Program-made: the position numbers and the translations under genes
Assembly: GCA_036245525.1 (NCBI GenBank)
Contig: BTPG01000003.1
Coordinates: 140,065,485 to 140,129,484 of the forward strand
DNA from: Semisulcospira habei
Taxonomy: Eukaryota > Mollusca > Gastropoda > Semisulcospiridae
Reading direction: 5' to 3'
DNA: 64,000 bases
In this document: positions 42,115 to 52,659 of the stretch, piece after piece
Position numbering within the stretch: the first letter of the stretch is position 1
Layout of the letters: the number at the start of each line of letters is the position of its first letter
Notes under the pieces: generated by a model
Told to the model about the DNA's origin: nothing
Database searches by the model: none
Seen by the model: the letters and a program-made list of their open reading frames with translations, nothing else

Positions 42115-43250
42115 ACAACCCCAAAATATCCTGCCGCGAGACGGAGACCAGCATCAATAATGTACACAGATAGATTCTGTCTTCGCGTGTGTCTGAAGGA
42201 TGCTCAGACCTCAAGTGGTATCGCTTTAAAGTTTAATGAGTCTCCAGGGTGCTCAGCGGGTTTCGTGTGGCTCATTTGGCAATCTTACTGCACCTACGTT
42301 TCCAGGCAGTGAGAATGCCAAATTTAGATTCTTTTCTTTTTTTCCCCGTTCTACTTTTTTCCCTTTCTTCCTTTGTAGTCATTGGTCGGTCGTGCGGTAA
42401 CTCCTAAATAAGGTAACACCCTGCATCGTGTGTATGCGTGACGCATCGGTATTCGCTGGCGCAGGAAGGTTTCCTGTTGAGCTATGGCCCAGTCTAACCG
42501 GAGTCGGGGCGCTGTTTAGTCTTCGGTTTATCGTCGAGTGATAATGGACGGCCCTAAAGGACGGGTTATGGGGTACAGGGACAGCTGTTGCCAACGGAGT
42601 ACCACCTGAACACTGATCAATTCAGGCGCACTGCAACTGTGCCACTTTGATTTACCGGGACCTTTCAACGGACATGCTATTGAACAAGCCCGTCTTTTTG
42701 CCCTGGACTGAATGGGGGCGCTGCTAGTGCTAATTTTACAGGATAAGCACTTCCAGCTCTCGCTGATTTCGTCCAGAAATGGGGGCGCCCTGGTTGGTTG
42801 GATTATATCGTTGCCGACGAAGCCCTCGCTGAGAGGGCGAGAGTTTGAGAAAATAAAAACGCAACTCCAAAACTACGGTCGTAGGCGGCAAAAACCTAAA
42901 TCTACCCAGCGGGTCCAATATTTGTTTGGGAATATTCATGCACTAGCCTCCCCTCTCGGGGGGAGGACTGGATATTCGCCAGCGGATTGCGGGGTGCCTG
43001 GGGGTAGTCCCTAGTGCTTTATGCAGTAGGTGTTAAGTGGAAGGCTCAAAATGATTGGTCTGTCATTCCTTCTCTAACACTACCCTCTCTTTCTCGATCT
43101 AGTGAGTGATGCAGTCACAAAAAGGGTAGCTGATGTCCTGATGACAATGCAAGCTTACAAGCCTGGAATTCCATGGTATTAGCACAGCACAGCATTCTCA
43201 TAATTGAAATGAAAAATTACGTCCCTTAGAGCTAATCTGATTGAGTGCCT
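42115..43250. other. non-coding, hairpin-free, no gene recognised
   Basis: No HP element, SINE or LINE motif. The reading frames at 42379-43014 overlap on both strands without a recognisable domain. Unclassified. Confidence 0.4.
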
Positions 43251-43255
43251 TTTTG

Positions 43256-43402
<147 letters not shown>

Positions 43403-43629
43403 AGGTTGTTTATAGAGTGCGTTGTATTTTTTTAATACTTTTTGTAAATTGAGTTTTTGTAATTAGTTATTTTTGTACAATTAGTTTTTGTTAAGCGCCT
43501 CGAGCAACGTCCCGGGGAAGTGCTATTAGTATTAATATTTAAACCATACACACATCGACAAGTCGTAGACATATCGCTGATGACCTTCCGCAGTCTGAGG
43601 AAAGTCAGCGGTGCCGATCTGTGGTATGC

Positions 43630-43694
43630 CAACAAGAGACATAGATTCTCATGAGCCCCTGCAGCGGCTCATGAGAATCTATGTCTCTTTCAGG
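43630..43694. mobile_element. HP-B hairpin
   Basis: CAAGAGACATAGATTCTCATGAGCC and GGCTCATGAGAATCTATGTCTCTT pair almost perfectly, with the loop reduced to CCTGCAGC. Confidence 0.9.
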
Positions 43695-43925
43695 TAGGCT
43701 AGGTTGGACGTGACACTGTCGTAGAAATTATTTTAGCAGTAATCAGGCAAAGACTGTTGCTTCTGGGGGTATTGTATATGTGTCTGTGAACAGGTCTTTA
43801 CAAATTGCATTGACGTTTACGGCATCAGATTATAGGGCGTTTAATAATATTACTCCACACAGTTTTACTGTATAGCCATAAGCATGCATGTTGCACAACA
43901 GTTATCAGGCAAAAAGCAAAGAATG

Positions 43926-44139
<214 letters not shown>

Positions 44140-44298
44140 ATGCGAACTGAACGTTTCGTGTGTGAACGCTAGCGTGCCTATGTGTGTGCGTGCTTGCGTG
44201 CATACATGCGTGTGCTTGTGCGGGCGTGCATGCGTACGTATGTGTCAATGCGCACGCGCGCGTGTCTGAGTGTCTGTTTTAACAGAGGCGAGTGCAAA

Positions 44299-44321
44299 CA
44301 GGGAAAAAAAAAAAAAAAAAA
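44299..44321. repeat. poly-A tract
   Basis: Homopolymer run. Confidence 0.9.
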
Positions 44322-44552
44322 ACCACCGTCATCCTTCATTTCGTTTTTATTTCGTTTCTCACATTTGCCGGAAGCCCACACGAAAGGTTGAAGCCTTGAA
44401 TTTTCCATGTAAACATTGTTTTACCCTCTACATCATTCAACTGAATGGTTTTGTAAGGAAACAATGTTGACACAACGCTTCCCCCCCGAGGCATGATCCC
44501 GTTAGCTCTCCGGCTCCGCGATATTGAAACATCAGAGTTCGAATCCGGTGAA

Positions 44553-44645
44553 AATAGACCCTCGGGCCGACGTCGGCTGCAGTTGGCCCGCGCACAGACG
44601 TGCGCGGGCCAACTGCGGCCGATGTCAGCCCGAGGGTCCATTGCT
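44553..44645. mobile_element. HP-D hairpin element (core intact, ends lost)
   Basis: ACCCTCGGGCCGACGTCGGC pairs with GCCGATGTCAGCCCGAGGGT, with AGTTGGCCCGCGCACAGACG and CGTGCGCGGGCCAACT inside. The CAGTRAGC termini are not evident. Confidence 0.9.
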
Positions 44646-44659
44646 TTTTTTTTTTTTTT

Positions 44660-45260
44660 TACACTTGCGCAAGTCGGGCATGTACGGTAATGAAGACCCC
44701 ACTTCATGCAAACGCGGGTAAAACTTTTCAAAGTCCCTCTCAAATAAACTTAGGTCGCCCCCCAAAAACTGTTTTTGCACGAGTACAAACAGTCAAACAA
44801 AATTAGAACTTTTCCGGCGTTCAGGGCTGTTTGACTTTTCCCCTTTTCATGTCCTGTTCCATCCCAGGGTCATGACGTTACGCTGACGTCAGTTTGTCTC
44901 GTCATCGGCGGAGCGTTTTGAACACTGAAGTCGAGATCAACGTTGAGGTACGCGAAATTTAGAAAAAAGGGGAAATGGTGTCAAAAAAGAAACATTTCAA
45001 TAAACGGGAAGAAAAAAACAAAACAAAACAATGACAAGAAGAATCCTTCTTAAAGAGCTGTTATCGCCTTTGTTGATTGAAAAAAAAAGGTCATGAAGAT
45101 ACGTGTTGACCGTGATAGTTCCAAAGTCGTACCATATTATTAATGTTTCAGGATCGTCGACACAGTATTTAAATATTCGATTTCCAGACATTAGGAGTTG
45201 GTCACAATTGCACGTGTTTCGACTAAAACAGACCAGACGTCCTGATGTATCGTACCCTGG
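44660..45260. other. non-coding, no gene recognised
   Basis: A homopolymer T run at 44645-44660 precedes it. No recurring repeat was recognised. Confidence 0.4.
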
Positions 45261-45351
45261 TTTACATCCCCCCCCCCCCCCCCCCCCAAGAAAGAACATC
45301 ATTAGAATTACAAAACATGTAAAAGAGATTGAGAATAATTGACCAATGAAG

Positions 45352-45380
45352 CCAACAAGAGGCATAGATCCTCATGAGCC
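45352..45380. mobile_element. HP-B left arm, cut at the apex
   Basis: CAACAAGAGGCATAGATCCT and CATGAGCC are the left arm of an HP-B stem. The sequence then changes abruptly to SINE-1, and no right arm is found beyond the SINE. Confidence 0.8.
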
Positions 45381-45543
45381 TAAACGCTAAACGTTTAGGG
45401 AAGAACGTCTTTTGTCCACCACGAAGGTGACTTTAAAGACGGGGCACCGAAAATGGTCTGAACGAATTTCGACCTCAGCTTGGTTTGAACCCGCGACCTT
45501 TCGGACTAGAGTCGAACGCTCTACCACCCTAGCAACCCAGCTC
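45381..45543 (-). mobile_element. SINE-1, tRNA-derived, copy 2
   Basis: On the minus strand: GGGTTGCTAGGGTGGTAGAG, CGTTCGACTCTAGTCCGAAAG, GTCGCGGGTTCAAACC (B box with one change), then the body ending AAACGTTTAGCGTTTA. Same structure as 27272-27445. Confidence 0.88.
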
Positions 45544-45654
45544 TCCAGATAAGATGTAGAGATATTGGACCGTGGTAGCTCAGAGATGGTACCATAGAAG
45601 CTTAATGGGCACTATGCTGATCAGGTGCTGTGGATGTGAGTCCATGCTCATCCA

Positions 45655-45795
45655 GCTCAGTCCCGAGGCTGATAATGCTACTTCAAAGGTAGTGCCTGAT
45701 TAGCTTGGCGCCTGTAGGCGCCAAGCTAATCAGGCACTACCTTTGAACTGTCAGGTCGATCCATCTCCAGACGGTTGGCGCTGGAAGGGTTGAGA
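45655..45795. mobile_element. HP-A variant hairpin element
   Basis: CAAAGGTAGTGCCTGATTAG pairs with CTAATCAGGCACTACCTTTG, apex GGCGCCTGTAGGCGCC. Both arms share the CCTGATT/AATCAGG change relative to the main type. The right end is GCTGGAAGGGTTGA. Confidence 0.88.
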
Positions 45796-45983
45796 GCCAG
45801 GAGCCTCAGTCATTGAAAGTTTGGACAGAATTGTGGCCGGTCCCTGTTTGTTTTTTTTTTCTTTCTCAGTGCCCTTTCCTCCAGGCTTCTAACCCTGTCA
45901 CTGGCATGACTGATTGGGCAACCGAATTTCCGAAAAGCAGGATCGGGAGGGAGAGAGGTACAAAGAAGCGGGGGGGTGGGGGG

Positions 45984-45987
<4 letters not shown>

Positions 45988-46068
<81 letters not shown>
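45988..46068. repeat. (GA)n microsatellite
   Basis: Pure GA array following a poly-G tract at 45969-45987. Confidence 0.97.
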
Positions 46069-46070
<2 letters not shown>

Positions 46071-46074
46071 CATC

Positions 46075-46540
46075 GAATCAATGAAACTTTACTTTATTAC
46101 GCTGTCCAGAGGTGTTAACACTGTCATAGACTACCTGTCACCTGTCGTAAATTAAAATAAGCAAACAAACAAACAACTGATGAGAGGATAAGGGAATACA
46201 GCAATGCTTGAGAGAGGCCATCATCCAATCGTAAAAATAAACTTCCTTCGGCTTGGTTGGTCACAATACTTATTGACATCATTTCCTGAATACTTACTGA
46301 CGTCCCTTGACTTTTGTTCTACTCAATGACGTCGTTTCCGGATCTTTAGTGCAGACGGTTTGGCCTCGATTCCCGGTTCTTTTCGTATCTTGTTGTTCTG
46401 GCCACGAAGTAGGGCTTTAAGGAAAGCAATCCACTGTTTTTTAAAGCAACAGTGATTCTTTACGACAGTGCACCTCCTTGATGTCTCGTTCCGGTCAAGA
46501 ATGCCAACGTACAGAACAGTCTGGCCTGTTTTTGTTTTTT
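46075..46540. other. non-coding, no gene recognised
   Basis: No recurring repeat or supported frame seen. Confidence 0.4.
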
Positions 46541-46554
46541 GTTTTTTTAACCAA

Positions 46555-46762
46555 TAGTAAATCTCTTCACTGCACTGTGTTTGGAAATCACTATAAATTC
46601 AGCGTCAAAGATCCCCAGGCCGTCAAATTGAACGTGGAGACAAAGTGGTTTTAGCAAGAGGCATAGATCCTCATGAGCCCCGCAACTGCGGGGGCTCATG
46701 AGGATCTATACCTCTTGCAGCTGGGGTTGTGATCCTTTTTTTTCTCAACGGTGAAAAGTTCA
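46555..46762. mobile_element. HP-B hairpin element (near full length)
   Basis: Left body TCTTCACTGCACTGTGTTTGG, stem GCAAGAGGCATAGATCCTCA with its complement, apex GCCCCGCAACTGCGGGGGC, right end CTCAACGGTGAAAAGTTCAA. Confidence 0.9.
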
Positions 46763-46769
46763 ATATCTC

Positions 46770-47280
46770 ACATAGAAAAAAAAAGGGGGGGGGGGGGGGG
46801 GACATATGCCCAAAACTTCTGATGCGTGACTGGCGTATTTTTACTTTCTTGTCATTCAGTCGTCACTGCTGTGTTTGAATCATCCTCGTGATCCGTGAAA
46901 AACATTCGTCGTGAAACGTGAAAGCCAAGACAAGATCTTCGTGATTCGTGAAAACGTCCTAGTTATTTCGTTCAGACCAGGAGAGGACGGAGTCGGAAGG
47001 GGAAGCGAAAAGAGGGGGTGGGGGGTGGGGGTGTAAGAAGGGATCACTGACCTCTTTTACAGCAGTGACGTGCACTAACTGTGTAACGAACTGAAGGTTT
47101 TCAGCCTAACAAATAGCTTCATCTGAGAAAGAGATCAAACCTTTTCCCTAACTCTACAAAGAAACGTGTTTCAACATTTGATTTCCGGCAGACAAACTTT
47201 CACGAGTTACCCTCCCTAAGGGACCAACAAAATAACACTGACTTCACCACCCACATTTCCCTTACACAAACAGGGGGGTT
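46770..47280. other. non-coding, poly-A/poly-G tract
   Basis: 46773-46801 is A then G homopolymer. No gene recognised. Confidence 0.4.
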
Positions 47281-47287
47281 ACATTGG

Positions 47288-47365
47288 ACCAACAGACGGT
47301 GCAGATCCTCATTATCCCCCTGCAGCCTGCGGGCAACCCATGAGGATCTAGGCCTCCAGTAAATT
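47288..47365. mobile_element. HP-B hairpin, diverged
   Basis: GGTGCAGATCCTCATTATCC faces CCATGAGGATCTAGGCCTCC. Confidence 0.65.
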
Positions 47366-47459
47366 GAAACGGCTGGTGACATTTGCCGGACCCTCAAGGG
47401 AAAAAGCACAGGTCCATAATGAGCACCTGTGTCTTGTATGCATTGACATAAATAGTATC

Positions 47460-47527
47460 AGCAAAAAACATAGATCCTCATGAGCCCCCGCAATTGCGGG
47501 GGCTCATGAGGATCCATGTCTCTTGCA
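47460..47527. mobile_element. HP-B hairpin
   Basis: AACATAGATCCTCATGAGCC pairs exactly with GGCTCATGAGGATCCATGTC apart from one base. Apex CCCGCAATTGCGGG is a perfect palindrome. Confidence 0.92.
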
Positions 47528-47534
47528 TGCAAGT

Positions 47535-47980
47535 GTGTTATTTTTATAACTCTCGAGGGAAAACGGAGAATTATATGGCGCGAAATGCGCAACCAAGGAG
47601 GAGGTCGTCATTATTAGAAGGCTGGGCCGGCATCTGTAAGCGAGCTGTCAAAAAAAAGACGGGATCGATCGATATGTAACATGTCCGTTAAAATAGTAAT
47701 CTCGGGCAGTATTTTAAAATGTTATAATTAAGATGCTTATTGGCGAGAAAATGGCCGTTTCACAAAAAAAACGGTTGATCCACACTGGAGTCCGTAGTTT
47801 TTTCTTATTTTTACTAGATATTTTGCATATAGCTAAATAAAAGGGAGATATTGAAGTAGTTCGTCAACCAGCATTGTACCTCTAGAACGTTTCAAGTGAT
47901 AATTAAATATTTTTTTAAAATAAAATATATATATTCACGTTTTGGGAATTAATTTCACTAATTATATGGGTTAATCTTAA
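47535..47980. other. non-coding; fragment related to tandem segment R
   Basis: 47775-47890 (GAGTCCGTAGTTTTTTCTTA, TTTTGCATATAGCTA, AGTTCGTCAACCAGCATTGTACC) resembles 37300-37400, the start of tandem segment R. Confidence 0.6.
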
Positions 47981-47984
47981 AACA

Positions 47985-48400
47985 ATTGAATCTTTTTTAC
48001 GAAAAAACAAAACAAAACAATCTTCTCATCAGTAATCGCATGATTTTTCATATACGGTATTTACATAAGCCTACAGTTTGTCTCGGCTGTCGGGTACGAT
48101 TAGATGAATTGTGACCTGTATGCCATAGGTGTGAAAATCAGACAATTTTCTGCACCACTTTTTCTGAGTCATTTGTAAAACAGATAACATAACTTTAATT
48201 TTTCTTTTACGAAAAAAAAGTTATCTTCTCATTAATACCCGCATGTGATTTTTCATAAACAGTGTTTGCAAAAGCCTGCTAATTGTCCCGGGCTTGTTAG
48301 GATTGTTAGGATTAGGTCAAATTGTCACCTGTAAGCTCTAGGCGTGAAAATCAGCAAGACAATTGCAAAGTTGATCCTCTGATACGTCAAATGTTTGTAC
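47985..48400. repeat. about 210 bp tandem duplication, two units
   Basis: Shared words: TTTTACGAAAAAA, TCTTCTCATYARTA, GATTTTTCATA, TTGTGACCTGTA/TTGTCACCTGTA, GGCGTGAAAATCAGC/GGTGTGAAAATCAGA. Units start near 47988 and 48198. Confidence 0.8.
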
Positions 48401-48404
48401 TGCG

Positions 48405-48955
48405 ATGAGTGATGTATTACATCGAGCCGTTACTATGAACACGGCGTCATGGGACTAATGATGCCAGGACGTCAGTGAAGCTTGAAGTCATGACGTCATT
48501 TCGCTGCTCGTGCTATTATTCTTCTTCAGAATAGCTATGCTATCCCACAGAGTCCACAGAGCGTACTAATAATGGCGGGACCGTGTGTCCGTCTTTATTT
48601 GTGTGCGCAGACGTGTGTGTTGATCAGAGGTTGGCTTAGAGAGGAGGGAAATGGATCAGCATTATGAGCCTACAGAACAACTCTGAATGTTCCTAAAAGA
48701 TAAGTGCATCTGAGCTCCAAACAATACGGCAGATTTTGGGATGAAATCCTCACCTTGTTTTAAATAGAGTCCCTTCATCACTCTGTGTGACGGGGAAGTT
48801 AACATTTATCTGACTGATACCGATGCCTGTCCTCAAAGCTGACATAACCAAATTATGATTTTAGGGTGTTGTTTCCGAAAGTCAGACTCCGTGTTAAATG
48901 CCCCAGACATGGTAATTTCTAACGTAAGACGTGTCATCACATATGATGAGTGTTC
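48405..48955. other. non-coding, no gene recognised
   Basis: Nothing recurring recognised. Confidence 0.4.
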
Positions 48956-48960
48956 TAGTA

Positions 48961-49015
48961 TGTGTGATTTTCGACCTTACGGTTGAAGGTCCTAACCCCA
49001 CAATAACAGACCAGC
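48961..49015. mobile_element. HP-E hairpin, degenerate
   Basis: TGTGATTTTCGACCTTACGG faces GGTCCTAACCCCACAATAACAGACCAGC. The right arm is worn. Confidence 0.6.
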
Positions 49016-49078
49016 GTACAAAGTACGCATGAACTGTCACCATAGAAGTTTTGATTACATGCATTACCGCGTAGTAGC

Positions 49079-49203
49079 AGCAACTGGTTTTGAAAGCTGC
49101 GTGGCCAGTTGCATGAGTGAGCTTAGTCCTGCGCCAGCGACTAAGCTAAACACCGTGTTTAGTGGCTGGCGCAGGACTAAGCTCATTCATGCAACTGGCC
49201 CCA
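49079..49203. mobile_element. HP-G hairpin element (best preserved)
   Basis: GCCAGTTGCATGAGTGAGCT pairs with AGCTCATTCATGCAACTGGC, and TAGTCCTGCGCCAGCGACTAA with TTTAGTGGCTGGCGCAGGACTA. A small stem AACACCGTGTT forms the tip. Confidence 0.9.
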
Positions 49204-49254
49204 ACTTCCAACCCTGTGGCGCCTTAATACCATCTCTGCCGAAGAAAAAATGAA

Positions 49255-49430
49255 CACCGCCCCAACTGCAAGAGGTATATCGATCCGCAGTTGGAGGAGC
49301 TTATGATGATCTATGCCTTTTGTTAAAAGCAGTTTGTATTCCTGTTCCTTTGAGGGCTGGGGATCGTTGACGTTGAATTTGCAATACTTTTCAAAACTCA
49401 GTCTGCGTCAACTGCAATGAAGTGGTTTTG
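49255..49430. mobile_element. HP-B element, diverged
   Basis: ACTGCAAGAGGTATATCGATC with ATGATGATCTATGCCTTTTG, then the right body with GTTGACGTTGAATTTGCAAT and AGTCTGCGTCAACTGCAATG. Confidence 0.75.
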
Positions 49431-49469
49431 TGCGCCTAGAATTCGCCGTAACATGTCCATGCTCACCTC

Positions 49470-49577
49470 CCACTAAGCAATGGTCCTCGGGCCCACGACG
49501 GCCGCAGTGGGCCCGCGCACGACAGTGCGCGGGCCCCCTGCGGCCGTCATGGGCCCTAATACGTTTTGCTACTGGTG
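49470..49577. mobile_element. HP-D hairpin element (full, CCCACGACGG variant)
   Basis: ACTAAGCAATGGTCCTCGGG on the left and ACGTTTTGCTACTGG on the right. GGGCCCACGACGGCCGCAG opposite CTGCGGCCGTCATGGGCCC. Confidence 0.92.
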
Positions 49578-49584
49578 CTCTGAG

Positions 49585-50105
49585 CCACCTCGGTTCTTGT
49601 AGGTTATTTTGTAAATGTGTTTGAAGGTCAAGCACTGAGTGATAGGTCACTGGGCAACTGTATGACGTCAGAAATCCCGTAGGGACGCTTGCTGAGACGT
49701 TGACATTTGAACTTCCGGTTCTATATCGACACTTCCGGTGTAACCTTTTTTTCTAAACAACTTCAGGAGCCTTTGATACTTCTTTCTTCGGGGTGGGTGG
49801 TTGGGAGGGGAGGGGTGTGTGTGTGGGGGGGGGGGTTGGGTGGGAGGGCAAATATTACTGACATTGACCTCCTTTTGGGAAAAAAAAATGTGTTATCTAA
49901 GCTAATCTACTGAAAAGTCAATCATTAAAAAAATCTTGTTTCAGGTGTACCGTACAGACATTTATGAAACAGTTTTAACGTTTAACATGGTTATTTTATT
50001 AATATTGACGCCCACGATTACTGACATACTTCGTCGCCACTTGATATCCCGGCGTGGCCTTGGGAACAAATCGTTTTGTAGACGCTCGAAACTGTAAGCA
50101 TGCTT
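49585..50105. other. non-coding, no gene recognised
   Basis: A G/GT-rich tract lies at 49790-49850. Confidence 0.4.
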
Positions 50106-50106
50106 T

Positions 50107-50170
50107 TTAAGCTCATTCGAGACATGCTAAATAAAGCCGCGTAATCGAATGCAGCAAGTCTTGATCACTT
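50107..50170. mobile_element. HP-C remnant
   Basis: TTTAAGCTCATTCGAGACATGC, AAGCCGCGTAATCGAATGCAGC and AAGTCTTGATCAC align with the HP-C layout, but the inner stem is degraded. Confidence 0.6.
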
Positions 50171-50414
50171 TTTTTTTTAAAGCTGTGTGTTCAGTATACT
50201 TGAGGAACATTAGTATACATACAGAAAGTTCATCTCATTTAGATATTGACTAAAGAAGGTCGGTAAAGGCGAGAGTTACCACTATGGTGTTGGGGGGTTT
50301 CCCCCATCATAACCATTTGACACTGAGAGAAATGTACAGCAAACCTGTACATTCTCAGCTTAGGGTCGTAAGGAAAATCCCAGACCAGAAATACAAATCA
50401 ATAAGTTGACTTTT

Positions 50415-50629
50415 TTCACGCATTCTACCCCAGGACCGACATCCCCAAATTTTGAAGTTGCCCTCTGGAGAACTGTTTTACAATTCTAGACATATATCGA
50501 GCATGGAATTTCAAGGGTGGTACCAGAATAGCTTGGCGCCTATAGGCGCCAAGCTATTCTGGCACCACCCTAGAACTACTCATGCTCAATCCATGTCTTG
50601 CTGTGGTGTGTCGGGGCTGAATGACTTAA
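50415..50629. mobile_element. HP-A variant T hairpin element
   Basis: CACGCATTCTACCCCAGGAC on the left and CGGGGCTGAATGACTTAA on the right. Stem GGTACCAGAATAGCTTGGCG with complement CGCCAAGCTATTCTGGCACC, apex GGCGCCTATAGGCGCC. Confidence 0.92.
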
Positions 50630-50868
50630 CTCATTTAGCCCTGACGCACTACAGCAGGAGATTGGTCGCCGGCGCCAAGCTAATCTGGTTACACTTATTT
50701 GGGTTTAACGCCGAGCAGGCGACTAAGGCCATCTCACGGCGGGCCAAGCTAGTCTGACACTACCCTTGAATTATCATGGTCGACCCCTCTTCTGCACTGA
50801 CTGGTGCATAGTCGTTAGATGACGCCTCCAAAATTTGGGAAATACGTGCGCCGGGCTGAATGAGTTAA
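50626..50868. mobile_element. HP-A element with rearranged left arm, sharing a TTAA
   Basis: Its left TTAACTCATTTAGCCC uses the same TTAA (50626-50629) that ends the preceding variant T element. Right end CCGGGCTGAATGAGTTAA. The left arm is partly replaced (GATTGGTCGCCGGCGCCAAG), while the right keeps CTACCCTTGAATTATCATGG. Confidence 0.88.
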
Positions 50869-50869
50869 A

Positions 50870-51285
50870 CATAGCTTAGCCTCTATTTCTTCTTATGTCT
50901 GCGAGCGTGTTGTGCTAAAAGAGTGAAAATGCTGCCTCTAAGGGACTTTGTGGGCATGGTTCATCCCATCTTGTTTACGTATCCGCGTACCACCCACTTA
51001 CTCTGTTTCACACTTGACCTGCCTTGTCCTATAACCGACCAACAACTAGCTCTATCAGCTAATAGGTACTGACTCTTGGCTCGATCACTTCTGCCCACGC
51101 GTATAGTCTCCTGTGTCGTTTGGGGGTTAACTCATTCGCTTCTGGAGCCACTATGCGGGCGAAGGACCGGCCGTAATTGTCCAAGGTTGTCTTTTCAAAG
51201 ACTGACCGACAAGAGAGCCTGTGAGACCTATATAGACCTACTGACACTCAATTAGATCTCTTCTCTCCCAGAGGGTCGTTTCGTG
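50870..51285. other. non-coding, no gene recognised
   Basis: No supported frame. TTAACTCATTCGCTTCTGGA near 51127 may be the left terminus of the following hairpin. Confidence 0.4.
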
Positions 51286-51291
51286 TGCCAC

Positions 51292-51372
51292 ATAGTTTAA
51301 GTGTGGTGCCAGAATAGCTTGGCGCCTCAGGCGCCAAGCTATTCTGGCACCACCCTTGAACACTATGATAGC
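51292..51372. mobile_element. HP-A variant hairpin
   Basis: ACATAGTTTAAGTGTGGTGCC pairs with GGCACCACCCTTGAACACTATG, apex TTGGCGCCTCAGGCGCCAA. Its outer body may run from 51127 to about 51430. Confidence 0.85.
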
Positions 51373-51544
51373 TCTGGCTAGACCCATCATGTGCAATGAC
51401 TGGCCAATCACTGAGTCTATCAGCTAAGTACTAATCAGTCATTACATCCCTTTTGCCCGTATATTCGTGTACGTCCCGGCGGTTTTTGGGAGAGGTGAGA
51501 GGCAACTGATATGCCTTCCTACGCCAACGAGCCGGAGACTGATC

Positions 51545-51667
51545 GACTGCGCTAGCTCAAGGGTAGTGCCGAATTAGCTTGGCGCCTGGAAAGGCGCCAA
51601 GCTAATCCGGCACTATCCTTGAGCTGCCACGGTCGACATCTACTGATGGTACGTGCGCTGTGCTTAA
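51545..51667. mobile_element. HP-A variant hairpin
   Basis: AGGGTAGTGCCGAATTAGCT pairs with AGCTAATCCGGCACTATCCT, apex GGCGCCTGGAAAGGCGCC. Ends in GTGCTTAA, which is also the left TTAA of the next element. Confidence 0.85.
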
Positions 51668-51897
51668 CCCTTATCATTCGGAATACACCCGTGTGTGAAA
51701 TAAGTTGGACTAAAATAGTTCAGGAGTAGTGCCAGAATAGCTTGGCACCTCTAGGCGCCAAGCCATTCTGGCACCACCCTTGAACTAAAGCCATTGGTCT
51801 ATATTCATATCTGTAAGTACTATAATGTAGCTTGCATATGGCAGTGTACAAATTTGCAGCTTTTAGCCTCAGTATGATATGGGTTAATGCGCAGATA
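51664..51897. mobile_element. HP-A variant S hairpin element (full length, inverted)
   Basis: TTAACCCTTATCATTCGGAA and GTATGATATGGGTTAA bound it. Stem GTGCCAGAATAGCTTGGCAC with complement, apex CACCTCTAGGCGCC. Confidence 0.93.
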
Positions 51898-51899
51898 GC

Positions 51900-52310
51900 T
51901 CTAGAACAAAATTTGGGCGTGAGAGTGGAGCGACTAAGGTCAACCAAAATTTCACGGTGAATTTTTCCAGTGGTATCCCTCCCCTCTGACAATCACACTG
52001 CTTTGTCTGGCCACGCAAGCCGAGCGTGTTACGTCCACAGGCTGCATAGATGTAGATAAGCATCTGACAGGCTTTCAAGGGGCTGATGACTGACGAGTAT
52101 GTCCAGTGCGGGCTGTGGTTACGTCACTGCCGATATGTCTGCCTGTTGACGATATTTCAGACCATGAAACGCTGTTTGTTGAGCCAACACCTCCACCTTC
52201 TTAAACCTCACGACTCCCCTCCCCCCCCCCTGCCCCCCCCCCCCCTCCCTCTCCAACAACAACAACAAAAAAGTCGCCTGTACTTATGAAACGAACAGTC
52301 CGTATCTGTT
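51900..52310. other. non-coding, poly-C tract
   Basis: C-rich tract at 52215-52250, then CAACAACAA. No gene recognised. Confidence 0.4.
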
Positions 52311-52313
52311 AGA

Positions 52314-52473
52314 TTAATCCCTTCGTTGCCAGTGGACGCAGATCATGTTTTTGAAGTTAACGTCAACTCTCCCCAGCCGTCAAAGAAACATGGAGACAAA
52401 GTCGTTTCAACAAGAGGTATATCTCTTGCAGCTGGAAGGTATTCAGTGTTTTTCTCGGCAGTGAACGGGTTAA
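52314..52473. mobile_element. HP-B element with deleted stem, TTAA both ends
   Basis: TTAATCCCTTCGTTGCCAGT and CGGCAGTGAACGGGTTAA bound it. The stem is reduced to CAAGAGGTATATCTCTTG; the whole GATCCTCATGAGCCCC part is gone. Good evidence for the family's outer limits. Confidence 0.92.
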
Positions 52474-52659
52474 ATAATCTTACATACTTATCATGCAGTC
52501 TCCTGGTAAATCAATGTGGCACAGTTGCGGTGCTTGTGAACTGCTCAGTGGTACTCCATAGGCAATAGCTGTCCTTGTCCCCCATAACCCTCCTGTTAGG
52601 GCCTCTATTATCAGTCCAGTGCCCGCGTCTACGTCTCCGTCATCTGTGTGGGATAATAT

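Noticed and set aside
42379..43014. Possible gene fragment in the hairpin-free 42-43 kb stretch
   Set aside because: Overlapping frames on both strands, no domain and no splice logic.
43433..43540. Another LINE 3' tail (AAGCGCCTCGAGC...AAGTGCTATTAGTATT)
   Set aside because: The resemblance to the LINE-2 3' stem-loop is suggestive, but there is no coding remnant and no clear tail.
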